Origin: Sphingomonas aerophila
GTDB lineage: Bacteria; Pseudomonadota; Alphaproteobacteria; Sphingomonadales; Sphingomonadaceae
Direction of reading: 5' to 3'
Length of the DNA: 64,000 bases
NCBI RefSeq assembly: GCF_014199305.1
Contig: NZ_JACIJK010000003.1
Location: 248,001 to 312,000, forward strand
A program made the translations under genes and the position numbers. Shown here one piece after another: positions 34,869 to 42,482 of the stretch (position 1 is its first letter; the number at the start of each line of letters is the position of its first letter). Under the pieces are notes generated by a model that did no database searches, was not told where the DNA came from, and saw only the letters and a list, made by a program, of their open reading frames with translations.

Positions 34869-35207
34869 ATGGGCGGACATCAGGTTACCGGCATGGGCCC
34901 GGGCGACGACGGGTATGACGAGGAAGGCTATGACGAGAGCCAGCGGGCGGAGATCCTGGAGGCGACGCGCGATGGTCCAACTGATGGCGTGCTGCTGACG
35001 GATATCGAGCCCGACCTGGGCGACGACGAGGAAGACGAGCCCATCGACGAGCTCGACATGGAGGCAACCGAGGTTGGTGAGACCGACGCGTCCGTTGACA
35101 TGGACGAAGATGACATCGACGAGGACGATCTCCAGGCCGATTTCGACCAGGACGAAGTCGATGATGAGGATCTGGACGACCGGGACGACGCAGCACTGCG
35201 TCCCTGA
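34869..35207 (+). CDS. Extremely acidic small protein
   Basis: 112 residues from ATG 34869, with AGGAGA 8 nt upstream. By my count 48 residues (43%) are Asp or Glu, there is no Lys and only four Arg. The acidic run starts near residue 48 (DLGDDEEDEPIDELD) and continues to the end. There is no signal peptide or membrane helix. Such composition is seen in disordered tails and in DNA-mimic or chaperone-like proteins, but no fold is recognisable. It is a stand-alone gene followed by a perfect 10-bp hairpin. Confidence 0.7.
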   Translation: MGGHQVTGMGPGDDGYDEEGYDESQRAEILEATRDGPTDGVLLTDIEPDLGDDEEDEPIDELDMEATEVGETDASVDMDEDDIDEDDLQADFDQDEVDDEDLDDRDDAALRP

Positions 35208-35217
35208 TCATGGCCGC

Positions 35218-35243
35218 GCGGGGGCGGCCCGGACCGCCCCCGC
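35218..35243 (+). terminator. GC-rich hairpin after the acidic protein gene
   Basis: A perfect 10-bp inverted repeat, GCGGGGGCGG and CCGCCCCCGC, with a 6-nt loop, begins 11 bp after the stop codon. No T-run follows, so termination may be inefficient or assisted. Confidence 0.55.
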
Positions 35244-35444
35244 CACTGATCCGCCACGGCAGCGCCTCACTTCGTTCATGTGCCCTCAAGAAACCGTGTC
35301 TGTTCCGCAACACTCGGCATAATTGGCGGATTTCTGCGATTTTGTACTGAACCGGCAGGGGGGCCGGTGGTTGTGCAGAGCCTCGGGCAAGGGCGGCACG
35401 CGCACGGCGGCCGCCAGCCTGAAGATGAAGCAGAGGTTCAGATT

Positions 35445-36059
35445 ATGCGTAAGTTCACCCTCGCCGCCGCTGTTGCGGCGACGTTCCTCGCCGTTCCCGC
35501 TTTCGCGCAGGATAGTGCGCCGACTGCGGACGCGGCACCGGGCGAGGCAGCGGCTCCCGATGGGTCGAAGGCATTCGGCATTGCGCCGTACTTCGGCGTG
35601 CTCGGCGGCTGGGAAGGTTTTGATCGTCGCGTTGGTCACGGCATCCCGAACACCCCGATCGGCGGCCGCAAGCTGCAGGGTGCGGTTGTCACGGGCGTCG
35701 CCGGCGTGAACGTGCCGCTCGGCCCAGTATTCGTGGGTGCCGAAGGTGAAGTGTCCAAGGGCGTCGATGGCGCGATCGACTGGGGCTACGGCGCCGCCGG
35801 CCGCTTCGGCTTCCGCGCTGGTGACAGCGGCCTGTTCTACGGCAAGGTCGGCTACCGCTGGATCAACTTCGACCGTTACGGCAACGACAGCCCCGACTTC
35901 CACGCCATGACCTATGGCGTCGGCTTCGAAGCTGGCCCGAAGGACATCGGCCTGAAGGGCATCACCGGCAACGCGGGCTTCCGTTTGCGCGGCGAAGTGT
36001 CGACCTTTGGCAGCGCCAAGAGCTTCCGTCCGCAGCTGGGTATCGTTACCCACTTCTGA
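35445..36059 (+). CDS. Outer-membrane beta-barrel protein
   Basis: 204 residues with a Sec signal peptide (MRKFTLAAAVAATFLAVPAFA) and an Ala/Pro/Asp linker, then alternating amphipathic strands (GIAPYFGVLGGWEGF, VFVGAEGEVS, AGRFGFRAGDSGLFYGKVGYRW). It ends in a terminal strand with C-terminal Phe (GIVTHF), the usual BAM signal. It belongs with the small opacity/OmpW-like porins of sphingomonads, and an 8-strand barrel is likely. Start chosen because the signal peptide begins there. A good terminator follows. Ligand is unknown. Confidence 0.85.
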   Translation: MRKFTLAAAVAATFLAVPAFAQDSAPTADAAPGEAAAPDGSKAFGIAPYFGVLGGWEGFDRRVGHGIPNTPIGGRKLQGAVVTGVAGVNVPLGPVFVGAEGEVSKGVDGAIDWGYGAAGRFGFRAGDSGLFYGKVGYRWINFDRYGNDSPDFHAMTYGVGFEAGPKDIGLKGITGNAGFRLRGEVSTFGSAKSFRPQLGIVTHF

Positions 36060-36079
36060 TCGCGGCTGACGAAAGATTG

Positions 36080-36113
36080 GGCGGGGTGCGGCACATGTCG
36101 CGCCCCGCCTTTT
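36080..36113 (+). terminator. Intrinsic terminator of the outer-membrane protein gene
   Basis: GGCGGGG-T-GCG pairs with CGC-G-CCCCGCC (11 pairs including one wobble) around an 8-nt loop and is followed by TTTT. Confidence 0.8.
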
Positions 36114-36143
36114 CGTTGCGCCAAGGCTGCCCATATCGGCCCT

Positions 36144-36479
36144 GTGGCAGGACGGGTGAAGCGCAAGGCGGGGCTTGCCGCAGCGGCGGCACAGGCTGAG
36201 CGAGAGGTCAGCCCGGACCCGTGCGCCCTGTGCAGCCGGCCGCTTGGCACGCGGGTCGAGTGGCACCACCGGGTTCCCAAGAGCCAGGGCGGCACGGAGA
36301 CGGTGCCGGTGCATCCGATCTGCCACCGGACGATCCACGTCCACCTGACCAATCGCGAGCTCGCGACCGACTTCGCCGACCTCGATGCGCTGAGGTCCCG
36401 AGACGATATTGCCCGGTATATTCGCTGGGTGGCCGACAAGCCGCCCGACTTTCACGCGCCGACCCGGCGGACGCGTTAG
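36144..36479 (+). CDS. HNH endonuclease-like protein
   Basis: 111 residues, GTG start at 36144 (a GTG at 36156 preceded by AGGA is an alternative). An HNH-type centre is visible: CALC zinc pair near 28-31, VEWHHRVPKSQGG with the catalytic His pair near 40-42, and HPICHRTIH downstream. The remainder is short and basic. It could be a small DNA nuclease; targets are unknown. The end overlaps a convergent small ORF by 4 bp. Confidence 0.75.
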   Translation: MAGRVKRKAGLAAAAAQAEREVSPDPCALCSRPLGTRVEWHHRVPKSQGGTETVPVHPICHRTIHVHLTNRELATDFADLDALRSRDDIARYIRWVADKPPDFHAPTRRTR

Positions 36480-36667
36480 CCCGGCATCGCATTCGCCAGG
36501 ATCGCGAGGTCGTCGGGGGTGACCTGCTGTCCCGTGGCGTCGTCTTCGGCTGCATTGTGCTGAGGAGCGGGTGCGGACCCTGCCACGTCATAGGCGAGCC
36601 AGAGGATGCCCGCCGCCCAGACCAAGGCCCATTTGCGATGACGAAAGATGCGGGGTCCGGGCAGCAT
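36476..36667 (-). CDS. Small membrane protein, uncertain
   Basis: 63 codons from ATG 36667. One hydrophobic helix (WALVWAAGILWLAYDVAG) follows a basic N-terminus (PRIFRHRK), consistent with an N-in single-span protein, and an acidic C-terminal tail ends at a stop inside the HNH gene's last codon. No good Shine-Dalgarno is seen. Coding is plausible from composition only. Confidence 0.45.
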   Translation of the reverse strand: MLPGPRIFRHRKWALVWAAGILWLAYDVAGSAPAPQHNAAEDDATGQQVTPDDLAILANAMPG

Positions 36668-36832
36668 GGGCGATGGAGTTTTGCACGGGCGACGTTGAGC
36701 CAAGATTAAGGGGCGGCTGGCGACATGCCCGGCCGGTAATCTGGTCCGTTCCCGTGGAAATAGGCGCAGTTTCATTCCGAAGCGGAGCAGGACGCCCGCC
36801 ATCGCGCAGCCGGGAACGGCACGGATGCGAGC

Positions 36833-37360
36833 ATGGAACAATCTCCGGGCCGACGAGCCGCTCGCCCTCGCCCCACGCTTCGATCATCCCGTTGGCGCTC
36901 CGGTGTCGCGAGGTCCGCCCTGTGGGCAGTTGCGGCGCTATGTTCGACGATGCTCCCGGTCGGGGCTGCGGGCGGGCAGCGCCGGTCCCCATCTTTCGCG
37001 CCACCCCGCTGGTTCGGATCGTGCCCCACCGGCGGCGGCGTCGACTGCGTCGTTGACGGCGACACGTTCTGGATCGGTGGCGAAAAGGTGCGCATCGCCG
37101 ACATCGACGCGCCGGAGACGCATCCACCGCGCTGCGATGACGAAGCCAGGCTGGGGAACGCGGCCACGCAGCGCCTCCAGCAACTGCTCAACGGCGGGCC
37201 GATCAGGCTAGTCGCAGGGGCGAGGGACACGGACCGCTACGGCCGCCGCCTGCGGATTGTGGTGCGAAACGGACGTTCACTGGGTGACCAGCTGGTCGCA
37301 GAAGGATTGGCGCGCCCGTGGACGGGACGTCGGCGCCCCTGGTGCGATATTGCTGGATAG
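36833..37360 (+). CDS. Thermonuclease (SNase-like) family protein
   Basis: 175 residues. After a basic leader and a hydrophobic stretch (ALWAVAALCSTMLPVGAA, about 29-46, possibly a signal peptide or anchor) comes an SNase-like domain. This contains VVDGDTFWIGGEKVRIADIDAPE, in which the metal-site Asp residues and the R-x-x-x-x-D/E elements fit, and DRYGRRLRIVV with catalytic-type Arg. It is expected to cut nucleic acids, probably outside the cytoplasm. The protein ends in RPWCDIAG. Separated from nrdB by a long hairpin. Confidence 0.82.
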   Translation: MEQSPGRRAARPRPTLRSSRWRSGVARSALWAVAALCSTMLPVGAAGGQRRSPSFAPPRWFGSCPTGGGVDCVVDGDTFWIGGEKVRIADIDAPETHPPRCDDEARLGNAATQRLQQLLNGGPIRLVAGARDTDRYGRRLRIVVRNGRSLGDQLVAEGLARPWTGRRRPWCDIAG

Positions 37361-37382
37361 TCGCGCCGCTTCCGGTTCGCGC

Positions 37383-37440
37383 GTCGCGCGCATCGCTCGG
37401 CGGTGGCGCGCACCGGGACGGGTCCCGATGCGCGCGCGAC
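37383..37440. terminator. Long imperfect hairpin between convergent genes
   Basis: GTCGCGCGCATCG (37383-37395) pairs with CGATGCGCGCGCGAC (37426-37440) with a 2-nt bulge. The loop region itself contains the palindrome GGGACGGGTCCC. It separates the thermonuclease gene and nrdB, whose stops face each other. It lacks a T-run. Confidence 0.45.
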
Positions 37441-37442
37441 CC

Positions 37443-38501
37443 TTACTCGGCAGCTACGCCAGCGGCGGAGAACATGTCGGCGCCTTGGTCGCCGGCATCC
37501 TCGTTGGCTGCCTTGCCCGTCTTTGCCTTCTGGCGCTTATCGAAGCTGTCCCAGACGTCGTTCCACTGACCCTTGGTCGCGGCCTTGGAATATTCCGTTG
37601 CGCGCGTTTCAAAGAAGTTGGCGTGCTCGACGCCGTTCAGCAGCGGCGTCAGCCACGGCAGGGGGTGCTCGTCGATCATGTAGATGGGCTTGAGGCCCAG
37701 CTGCCCCAGCCGCCAGTCCGCGATGTAGCGGATGTACTTCTTGATCTCCTTGGGCTTCATCCCCTCGACCGGGCCCATTTCAAAGGCGAGGTCGATGAAG
37801 TTGTCCTCCAGCCGGATCGTCGTCTGGCAGACATCGGCGATATCGTCCTTGACCGCCTTGGTCAGGCACTGACGCTCCTGCACAAAGGCGTGGAACATGC
37901 GGATGATGCCCTCGCAATGCAGCGATTCATCGCGCACCGACCAGGACACGATCTGGCCCATGCCCTTCATCTTGTTGAAGCGCGGGAAGTTCATCAGCAT
38001 CGCGAACGACGCGAACAGCTGCACCCCTTCCGTAAAGCCGCCGAACATGGCCAGCGTGCGTGCGATGTCCTCGTCAGTATCGACGCCGAAGTTCTGCATG
38101 TAATCATGCTTGTCCTTCATCTCGGCGTAGTCGAGGAAGGCGCCATACTCGCTCTCGGGCATGCCGATCGTGTCGAGCAGGTGCGAGTAAGCGGCGATGT
38201 GGACGGTTTCCATGTTGCTGAACGCGGTCAGCATCATCTTGATCTCGGTCGGCTTGAACACGCGGCCGTATTTTTCGTGATAGCAGTCCTGCACCTCGAC
38301 GTCCGCTTGCGTGAAGAAGCGGAAGATCTGGGTCAGCAGGTTGCGCTCGTGATCGGTCAGCTTCTGCGCCCAATCGCGGCAATCCTCACCCAAAGGCACT
38401 TCTTCAGGGAGCCAGTGGAGCTGCTGCTGACGCTTCCAGTATTCGAACGCCCAGGGATATTCGAAGGGCTTGTACTGCTTGGAGGCTTTGAGGAGGGACA
38501 T
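37443..38501 (-). CDS. nrdB: Class Ia ribonucleotide reductase, small subunit
   Basis: 352 residues from ATG 38501. R2 diiron ligands are present: ADVEVQDCY (Asp), METVHIAAYSHLL (Glu, His and, four residues after the His, the radical Tyr), EGVQLFASF, and DESLHCEG (Glu and His). The E-x2-H-x3-Y spacing equals that of E. coli NrdB, so a tyrosyl radical is expected. It supplies the radical to NrdA. In this genome nrdA is about 1.3 kb upstream on the same strand, with other genes between. Confidence 0.96.
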   Translation of the reverse strand: MSLLKASKQYKPFEYPWAFEYWKRQQQLHWLPEEVPLGEDCRDWAQKLTDHERNLLTQIFRFFTQADVEVQDCYHEKYGRVFKPTEIKMMLTAFSNMETVHIAAYSHLLDTIGMPESEYGAFLDYAEMKDKHDYMQNFGVDTDEDIARTLAMFGGFTEGVQLFASFAMLMNFPRFNKMKGMGQIVSWSVRDESLHCEGIIRMFHAFVQERQCLTKAVKDDIADVCQTTIRLEDNFIDLAFEMGPVEGMKPKEIKKYIRYIADWRLGQLGLKPIYMIDEHPLPWLTPLLNGVEHANFFETRATEYSKAATKGQWNDVWDSFDKRQKAKTGKAANEDAGDQGADMFSAAGVAAE

Positions 38502-38594
38502 GGGATCAGCCTTTCGGAACGACGATATTCGAATTGGGGTTGACGGTGCCGCGGCGCGCAAGCCGGGTGCCGAGCAGAGGGGACGCTGGCGCAA

Positions 38595-38798
38595 TCACGG
38601 GGTAGTGCTCCAGTTCCACATCGCGGTGGCCGACATGGCGAGCACGATCGCACCGGAAACGAGCATCACGCCCGACATGCGATAGGCATAGACCTGCCGC
38701 TCGGACGTGCGCGAGGACGCGAGCTTCAGCAGCATCCACCCGCCAGCCAGGCCAAGCACCAGCGCGACGGCATACATGATCAGAACACTGTAACTCAT
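38595..38798 (-). CDS. Small two-helix membrane protein
   Basis: 67 residues with two hydrophobic segments (MYAVALVLGLAGGWMLLKL and VMLVSGAIVLAMSATAMW) joined by a basic loop (SSRTSERQVYAYR). The start shares ATGA with the upstream gene's stop, which supports translation. Family unknown. Confidence 0.65.
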   Translation of the reverse strand: MSYSVLIMYAVALVLGLAGGWMLLKLASSRTSERQVYAYRMSGVMLVSGAIVLAMSATAMWNWSTTP

Positions 38799-39097
38799 CC
38801 GCGCACCCGCCGTGTGACATAGACCGTGCGCGTCTTGCGTGCGCCGACCCCCAAGAAGACCACTCCGACAAAGAAGCCGAAGTCATACCAGCCGCCATTG
38901 TTGGGGACCGCATACACCGCCACGTCCGGCATCACGAGGCTGAGCACCCAGGCGACGGGAAAGATGAAGCCGTGCCACAACCCAAAGAGGAACCCGGGTG
39001 CATCGGCGGCATGGCTGACGCCGCTTGCGGCTTGCCGCGCGCAGGCGCCCAGCAGGCCGGGAAGGGCGAACGCCAGGAGGCGGGCAGAGCGCGTCAT
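38795..39097 (-). CDS. Small membrane protein with lipoprotein-like leader
   Basis: 100 residues from ATG 39097 (in-frame ATGs at 39103 and 39115 are alternatives). The leader MTRSARLLAFALPGLLGAC has a lipobox-like end, followed by hydrophobic segments (FLFGLWHGFIFPVAWVLSL and WYDFGFFVGVVFLGVG) and a basic tail. ATGA coupling to the next gene makes a two-gene operon lying between nrdA and nrdB. Function unknown. Confidence 0.6.
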   Translation of the reverse strand: MTRSARLLAFALPGLLGACARQAASGVSHAADAPGFLFGLWHGFIFPVAWVLSLVMPDVAVYAVPNNGGWYDFGFFVGVVFLGVGARKTRTVYVTRRVRG

Positions 39098-39315
39098 CAC
39101 CATGCCATACCACATGACACGCGGTCTGGCCTGAACGGCTGTGCCAGCCTCGCCACCCGCACCCCGCGACTGTGAATCGCGCGGGCACCCGTCCGACGTG
39201 GCGAGCCGCCGCGGCGCGAGAGCCCCTCCAAGCCACGCGGCGATGCATCCAAACGCCCTGCCGCTCGTTGCGCCCCAGAACCGATTTCAGGCTCACCCAT
39301 CAAAGGAGAAAGACC

Positions 39316-39564
39316 ATGGTCGACGTCAGCCAGATCCAGGAACATGCAGAGGTCATCGGCGCCGACGGCACCCATGTCGGCACGGTCGACCATATCGAGG
39401 GCGATCGCATCAAGCTGACCAAGAACGACTCGCCCCAGACCGAGGACGGGCAGGGCGGCAAGCACCACTACATCTCGGTCGGCCTGGTGGCTGGCATCGA
39501 GGACGGCAAGGTTCGCCTGTCCGCGAACGGTGACGTCGCGATCCAGTTCGAGGAAGAGGCCTGA
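39316..39564 (+). CDS. DUF2171 protein
   Basis: 82 residues with a consensus AAGGAGAAAG about 6 nt before ATG 39316. Sequence VDVSQIQEHAEVIGADGTHVGTVDHIEGDRI fits the small beta-rich DUF2171 family, probably a PRC-barrel-like fold, soluble and cytoplasmic. It reads against the two flanking minus-strand genes. It is followed by two hairpins, the second with a T-run. Confidence 0.85.
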   Translation: MVDVSQIQEHAEVIGADGTHVGTVDHIEGDRIKLTKNDSPQTEDGQGGKHHYISVGLVAGIEDGKVRLSANGDVAIQFEEEA

Positions 39565-39572
39565 GCCCTCAC

Positions 39573-39591
39573 CCACGCGACTGACGCGTGG
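39573..39591 (+). repeat. Perfect 7-bp hairpin downstream of DUF2171 gene
   Basis: CCACGCG and CGCGTGG flank a 5-nt loop (ACTGA), eight bases after the stop codon. It precedes a second hairpin with a T-run. Confidence 0.55.
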
Positions 39592-39596
39592 AGCAG

Positions 39597-39628
39597 CCCC
39601 GATCCGCACATCGCGGGCCGGGGTTTTT
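39597..39628 (+). terminator. Intrinsic terminator of the DUF2171 gene
   Basis: CCCCG and CGGGG enclose an inner CCGC/GCGG stem with a small internal loop; TTTTT follows at 39624-39628. Confidence 0.75.
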
Positions 39629-39684
39629 GCTGTGTCAAAGGGCGGGTGCGTCATTGCCATCGCGTCCTTGGCCGCGTCGTCAGA

Positions 39685-39705
39685 CGGGTCGGCTGTGCCG
39701 ACCCG
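39685..39705. repeat. Perfect 9-bp hairpin between nrdA and DUF2171
   Basis: CGGGTCGGC and GCCGACCCG around a TGT loop. No T-run on either side. Part of a cluster of four hairpins. Confidence 0.5.
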
Positions 39706-39723
39706 CTGGCCGTCGCGGCATGT

Positions 39724-39749
39724 CTTCGGATTGCTCACGCAATCCGAAG
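39724..39749 (-). terminator. Perfect 11-bp hairpin just after nrdA
   Basis: CTTCGGATTGC and GCAATCCGAAG with a 4-nt loop, ending 8 bp after the nrdA stop. Likely a transcript end or RNA-stability element for nrdA; no T-run follows. Confidence 0.6.
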
Positions 39750-39757
39750 CTGCCCAT

Positions 39758-41692
39758 TCACTGACAAGCCAGGCACTCGTCATAGTCGGTGGTCTCGCCA
39801 AGCGAGAACTTCGGCGTCTCGATCGTGTTGTCCGCCTCCACGCCGCCCTGGCCCTCCGACCCTGCGAAGCCGGCGCGCTGCACTGACTTGGAACGCAGGT
39901 AGTAGAGCGACTTGATGCCGAGCTCCCAGGCGCGGAAGTGGAGCATCAGCAGGTCCCACTTCTCGACATCCGCCGGGATGAACAGGTTGAGCGACTGGGC
40001 CTGGTCGATGAACGGCGTGCGATCACCCGCCAGCTCCAGCAGCCAGCGCTGGTCAATCTCGAAGCTGGTCTTGTAGCAGTCCTTTTCCTCGGTCGACAGG
40101 AACTCGAGGTGCTGAACCGATCCGCCATGCTCCAGGATCGAGTTCCAAACAGCGTCCGAGTTCTTGGACTTCTCGATCAGGATCTTCTCAAGATACGGGT
40201 TCTTGACCGAGAAGCTGCCCGACAGCGTCTTGTGGGTGTAGATATTGGCCGGGATCGGCTCGATGCAGGCCGAGGTGCCGCCGCAGATGATCGAGATCGA
40301 CGCGGTCGGCGCGATCGCCATCTTGCAGGAAAAGCGCTCCATCACGCCCATGTCGGCAGCGTCGGGGCAGGGGCCGCGCTCAACGGCGAGCTGCATCGAT
40401 GCCTCGTCGACCTGCGCTCGGATCTGCTTGAACATGCGCAGGTTCCACGACTTGGCCATCGCCCCTTCGAACGGAATGCCGCGCGCCTGGAGGAAGGAGT
40501 GGAAACCCATAACACCCAGGCCCACCGAGCGTTCACGCCCGGCGGAATAGGCCGCACGCTCCATGCCCGGCTCGTGCCGGTCGATATAATCCTGCAGCAC
40601 ATTGTCGAGGAAGCGCATCACGTCCTCAACGAAGCGACGGTCGTCCTTCCACTGGTCCCACGTTTCGAGGTTGAGCGAGGACAGGCAGCAAACCGCGGTG
40701 CGGTCGTTGCCAAGATGGTCGCGGCCGGTCGGGAGCGTGATTTCCGAGCACAGGTTGGAAGTCGAAACCTTGAGTCCCAGGTCCCGGTGATGCTTGGGCA
40801 TGGTCGAGTTCACATGGTCGGCGAACACGATGTACGGCTCGCCGGTCGCCAGGCGGGTTTCGACCAGCTTCTGGAACAGCGCGCGGGCATCGACCTTGCC
40901 GCGCTCCGACCCGTCCTTGGGGCTGCGCAGGATCCATTCGGCGCCGTCACGGACCGCTTCCATGAACGCGTCGGGGATGAGCACGCCGTGGTGGAGGTTC
41001 AGCGCCTTGCGATTGAAGTCGCCGCTCGGCTTCCGAATTTCGAGGAATTCCTCGATCTCGGGGTGCGACACGTCGAGATAGCAGGCAGCGGAGCCGCGGC
41101 GAAGCGAGCCCTGGCTGATCGCCAGCGTCAAGCTGTCCATCACGCGGACGAACGGGATGATGCCGCTGGTCTTGCCGTTCAGGCCGACCGGCTCACCAAT
41201 GCCGCGAACATTGCCCCAGTAAGTGCCGATGCCGCCGCCACGGCTGGCGAGCCAGACATTCTCGTTCCAGGTGTCGACGATGCCGTTGAGGCTGTCGGGC
41301 ACCGAGTTGAGGTAACAGGAGATCGGCAGACCGCGCCCGGTGCCGCCGTTCGACAGTACGGGGGTCGCCGGCATGAACCACAACCGCGAGATATAGTCGT
41401 AGATGCGCTGCGCGTGGGCGGCATCATCCGCATAAGCAGACGCGACACGGACGAACAGGTCCTGGCACGATTCGCCTGGCAGCAGGTAGCGGTCGTTCAG
41501 CGTGTCCTTGCCGAAGTCCGTCAGCAGCGCATCGCGGCTATGGTCCACCTCAACCGGATAGGGACGGGGGCGAACCGAATGGCTGTCCTGATGCACGGGG
41601 CCAGTCGCTGCCGGCCCGGTCGCCGCGGGGGCGGTTACCTCGGGACGGGTGTCGATCGTATCGGCTGCCATATCCGTATCCCTGAAATCCAC
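39758..41692 (-). CDS. nrdA: Class Ia ribonucleotide reductase, large subunit (no ATP cone visible)
   Basis: 644 residues from a GTG at 41692 (AGGGAG about 7 nt upstream); the ATG at 41671 is a good alternative. Active-site cysteines are visible: GLPISCYLNS, TSNLCSEITLP with the N-x-C-x-E triad, and the Cys in AVCCLSSLNLE. The C-terminal tail CLACQ is the redox pair reached by thioredoxin or glutaredoxin. The N-terminal ~50 residues are low complexity, and the ATP cone of E. coli NrdA (761 residues) appears to be missing, so overall-activity control by dATP may differ. The promoter and two NrdR-like boxes lie upstream. Confidence 0.96.
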   Translation of the reverse strand: MDFRDTDMAADTIDTRPEVTAPAATGPAATGPVHQDSHSVRPRPYPVEVDHSRDALLTDFGKDTLNDRYLLPGESCQDLFVRVASAYADDAAHAQRIYDYISRLWFMPATPVLSNGGTGRGLPISCYLNSVPDSLNGIVDTWNENVWLASRGGGIGTYWGNVRGIGEPVGLNGKTSGIIPFVRVMDSLTLAISQGSLRRGSAACYLDVSHPEIEEFLEIRKPSGDFNRKALNLHHGVLIPDAFMEAVRDGAEWILRSPKDGSERGKVDARALFQKLVETRLATGEPYIVFADHVNSTMPKHHRDLGLKVSTSNLCSEITLPTGRDHLGNDRTAVCCLSSLNLETWDQWKDDRRFVEDVMRFLDNVLQDYIDRHEPGMERAAYSAGRERSVGLGVMGFHSFLQARGIPFEGAMAKSWNLRMFKQIRAQVDEASMQLAVERGPCPDAADMGVMERFSCKMAIAPTASISIICGGTSACIEPIPANIYTHKTLSGSFSVKNPYLEKILIEKSKNSDAVWNSILEHGGSVQHLEFLSTEEKDCYKTSFEIDQRWLLELAGDRTPFIDQAQSLNLFIPADVEKWDLLMLHFRAWELGIKSLYYLRSKSVQRAGFAGSEGQGGVEADNTIETPKFSLGETTDYDECLACQ

Positions 41693-41800
41693 TGAACGCT
41701 CCCTGTTCTACTCGCGGTCGAATCAGGGCAGGCCCGATCCTAGCCGGACACGACCGGCGGAACAAACCGGGACCGTGGCCGCTGCCACTCTCCCTGCTGC

Positions 41801-41829
41801 AATATAAGGCTGCAGCCTGTTCACACCAA
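41801..41829 (-). promoter_or_regulatory. Putative nrdA promoter (-35 and -10)
   Basis: On the minus strand TTGGTG (41829-41824) and TATATT (41806-41801) are separated by 17 bp, a good sigma-70 match. The predicted start near 41794 gives a leader of about 100 nt. The -35 overlaps the 41823-41838 palindrome. Confidence 0.6.
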
Positions 41830-41838
41830 CGGTTGCGT
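41823..41838. promoter_or_regulatory. NrdR-like box 2 overlapping the nrdA -35
   Basis: ACACCAACGGTTGCGT is an almost perfect palindrome of NrdR-box size (16 bp) with the ACAC/GYGT ends. It covers the -35, as expected for repression by NrdR. Confidence 0.55.
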
Positions 41839-41854
41839 TTGCTCCGGGTTCTTA

Positions 41855-41870
41855 ACGCTAGGGATAGTGG
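41855..41870. promoter_or_regulatory. NrdR-like box 1 upstream of nrdA
   Basis: On the minus strand CCACTATCCCTAGCGT agrees with the NrdR consensus ACACTATATCTAGTGT at 12 of 16 positions. It lies 16 bp from the other box, i.e. 32 bp centre to centre, the usual tandem spacing. The rest of this 330-bp gap (to 42022) shows no gene. Confidence 0.55.
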
Positions 41871-42022
41871 TTAGGTTGTTTTCCGGTCAAGCCGGCCACA
41901 GCAAAGGAACAAGGGCCAACGAAGCGCGACGCATGGTTTCCTGCCGCTTTGCCAAAACGCAAGCCGGCATATTTTTATTTTGCCTATCGGTCCGGGTGCA
42001 TAGGGGTTGTGGGCGACCCAGC

Positions 42023-42481
42023 TCAGGTCAACGCGCGCACCCACAGCGCCACCAGCCCGAGAACCGCGATGGCCATCTGCAAGGGCCTAAGCCGGGCGAA
42101 GAAGCGCGGTGCGGTGCCCCCGCGCGCGGCGACGGGATCGTAGAAGGCGACACTGGCATAGCCGGCGATCAGCACGGGAAAGGCAAGTGGGCCCGGCAGC
42201 AACAGACCGGCCAGACCGCACCCGAATCGGACGGCCATGGCGACCAGCTGGCCGGCGGTCTGCCCGCCTTCGGTGAAGAAGCTCAAACCCCGGGTAACGC
42301 CCGCCAGGAAGAGGAGGATCGCCGCCGCCCAGATCTGCCCCGCCACCAGGGCCACCAGCACAAAGGAACTGCCCGTCCATGCAAGTGCGCCGGCGGCCGC
42401 GATCACCAGCGCGGGCCCGTACCCCAATAGCTGCTCGAGCGGCGGGGTCGTCGCCGGCGTCTCCTCTCGCGGGGACGGCAT
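42023..42481 (-). CDS. Membrane protein, unknown function, in sorbosone-dehydrogenase-like operon
   Basis: 152 residues with about four or five hydrophobic helices (ALVIAAAGALAWTGSSFVL, LVALVAGQIWAAAILLFLAGVT) and a short cytoplasmic N-terminus. It starts one base after the preceding dehydrogenase stop, so it is the last gene of a three-gene operon. No motif identifies its role; it could help anchor or supply quinone to the dehydrogenase, which is speculation. Confidence 0.7.
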   Translation of the reverse strand: MPSPREETPATTPPLEQLLGYGPALVIAAAGALAWTGSSFVLVALVAGQIWAAAILLFLAGVTRGLSFFTEGGQTAGQLVAMAVRFGCGLAGLLLPGPLAFPVLIAGYASVAFYDPVAARGGTAPRFFARLRPLQMAIAVLGLVALWVRALT

Positions 42482-42482
42482 C

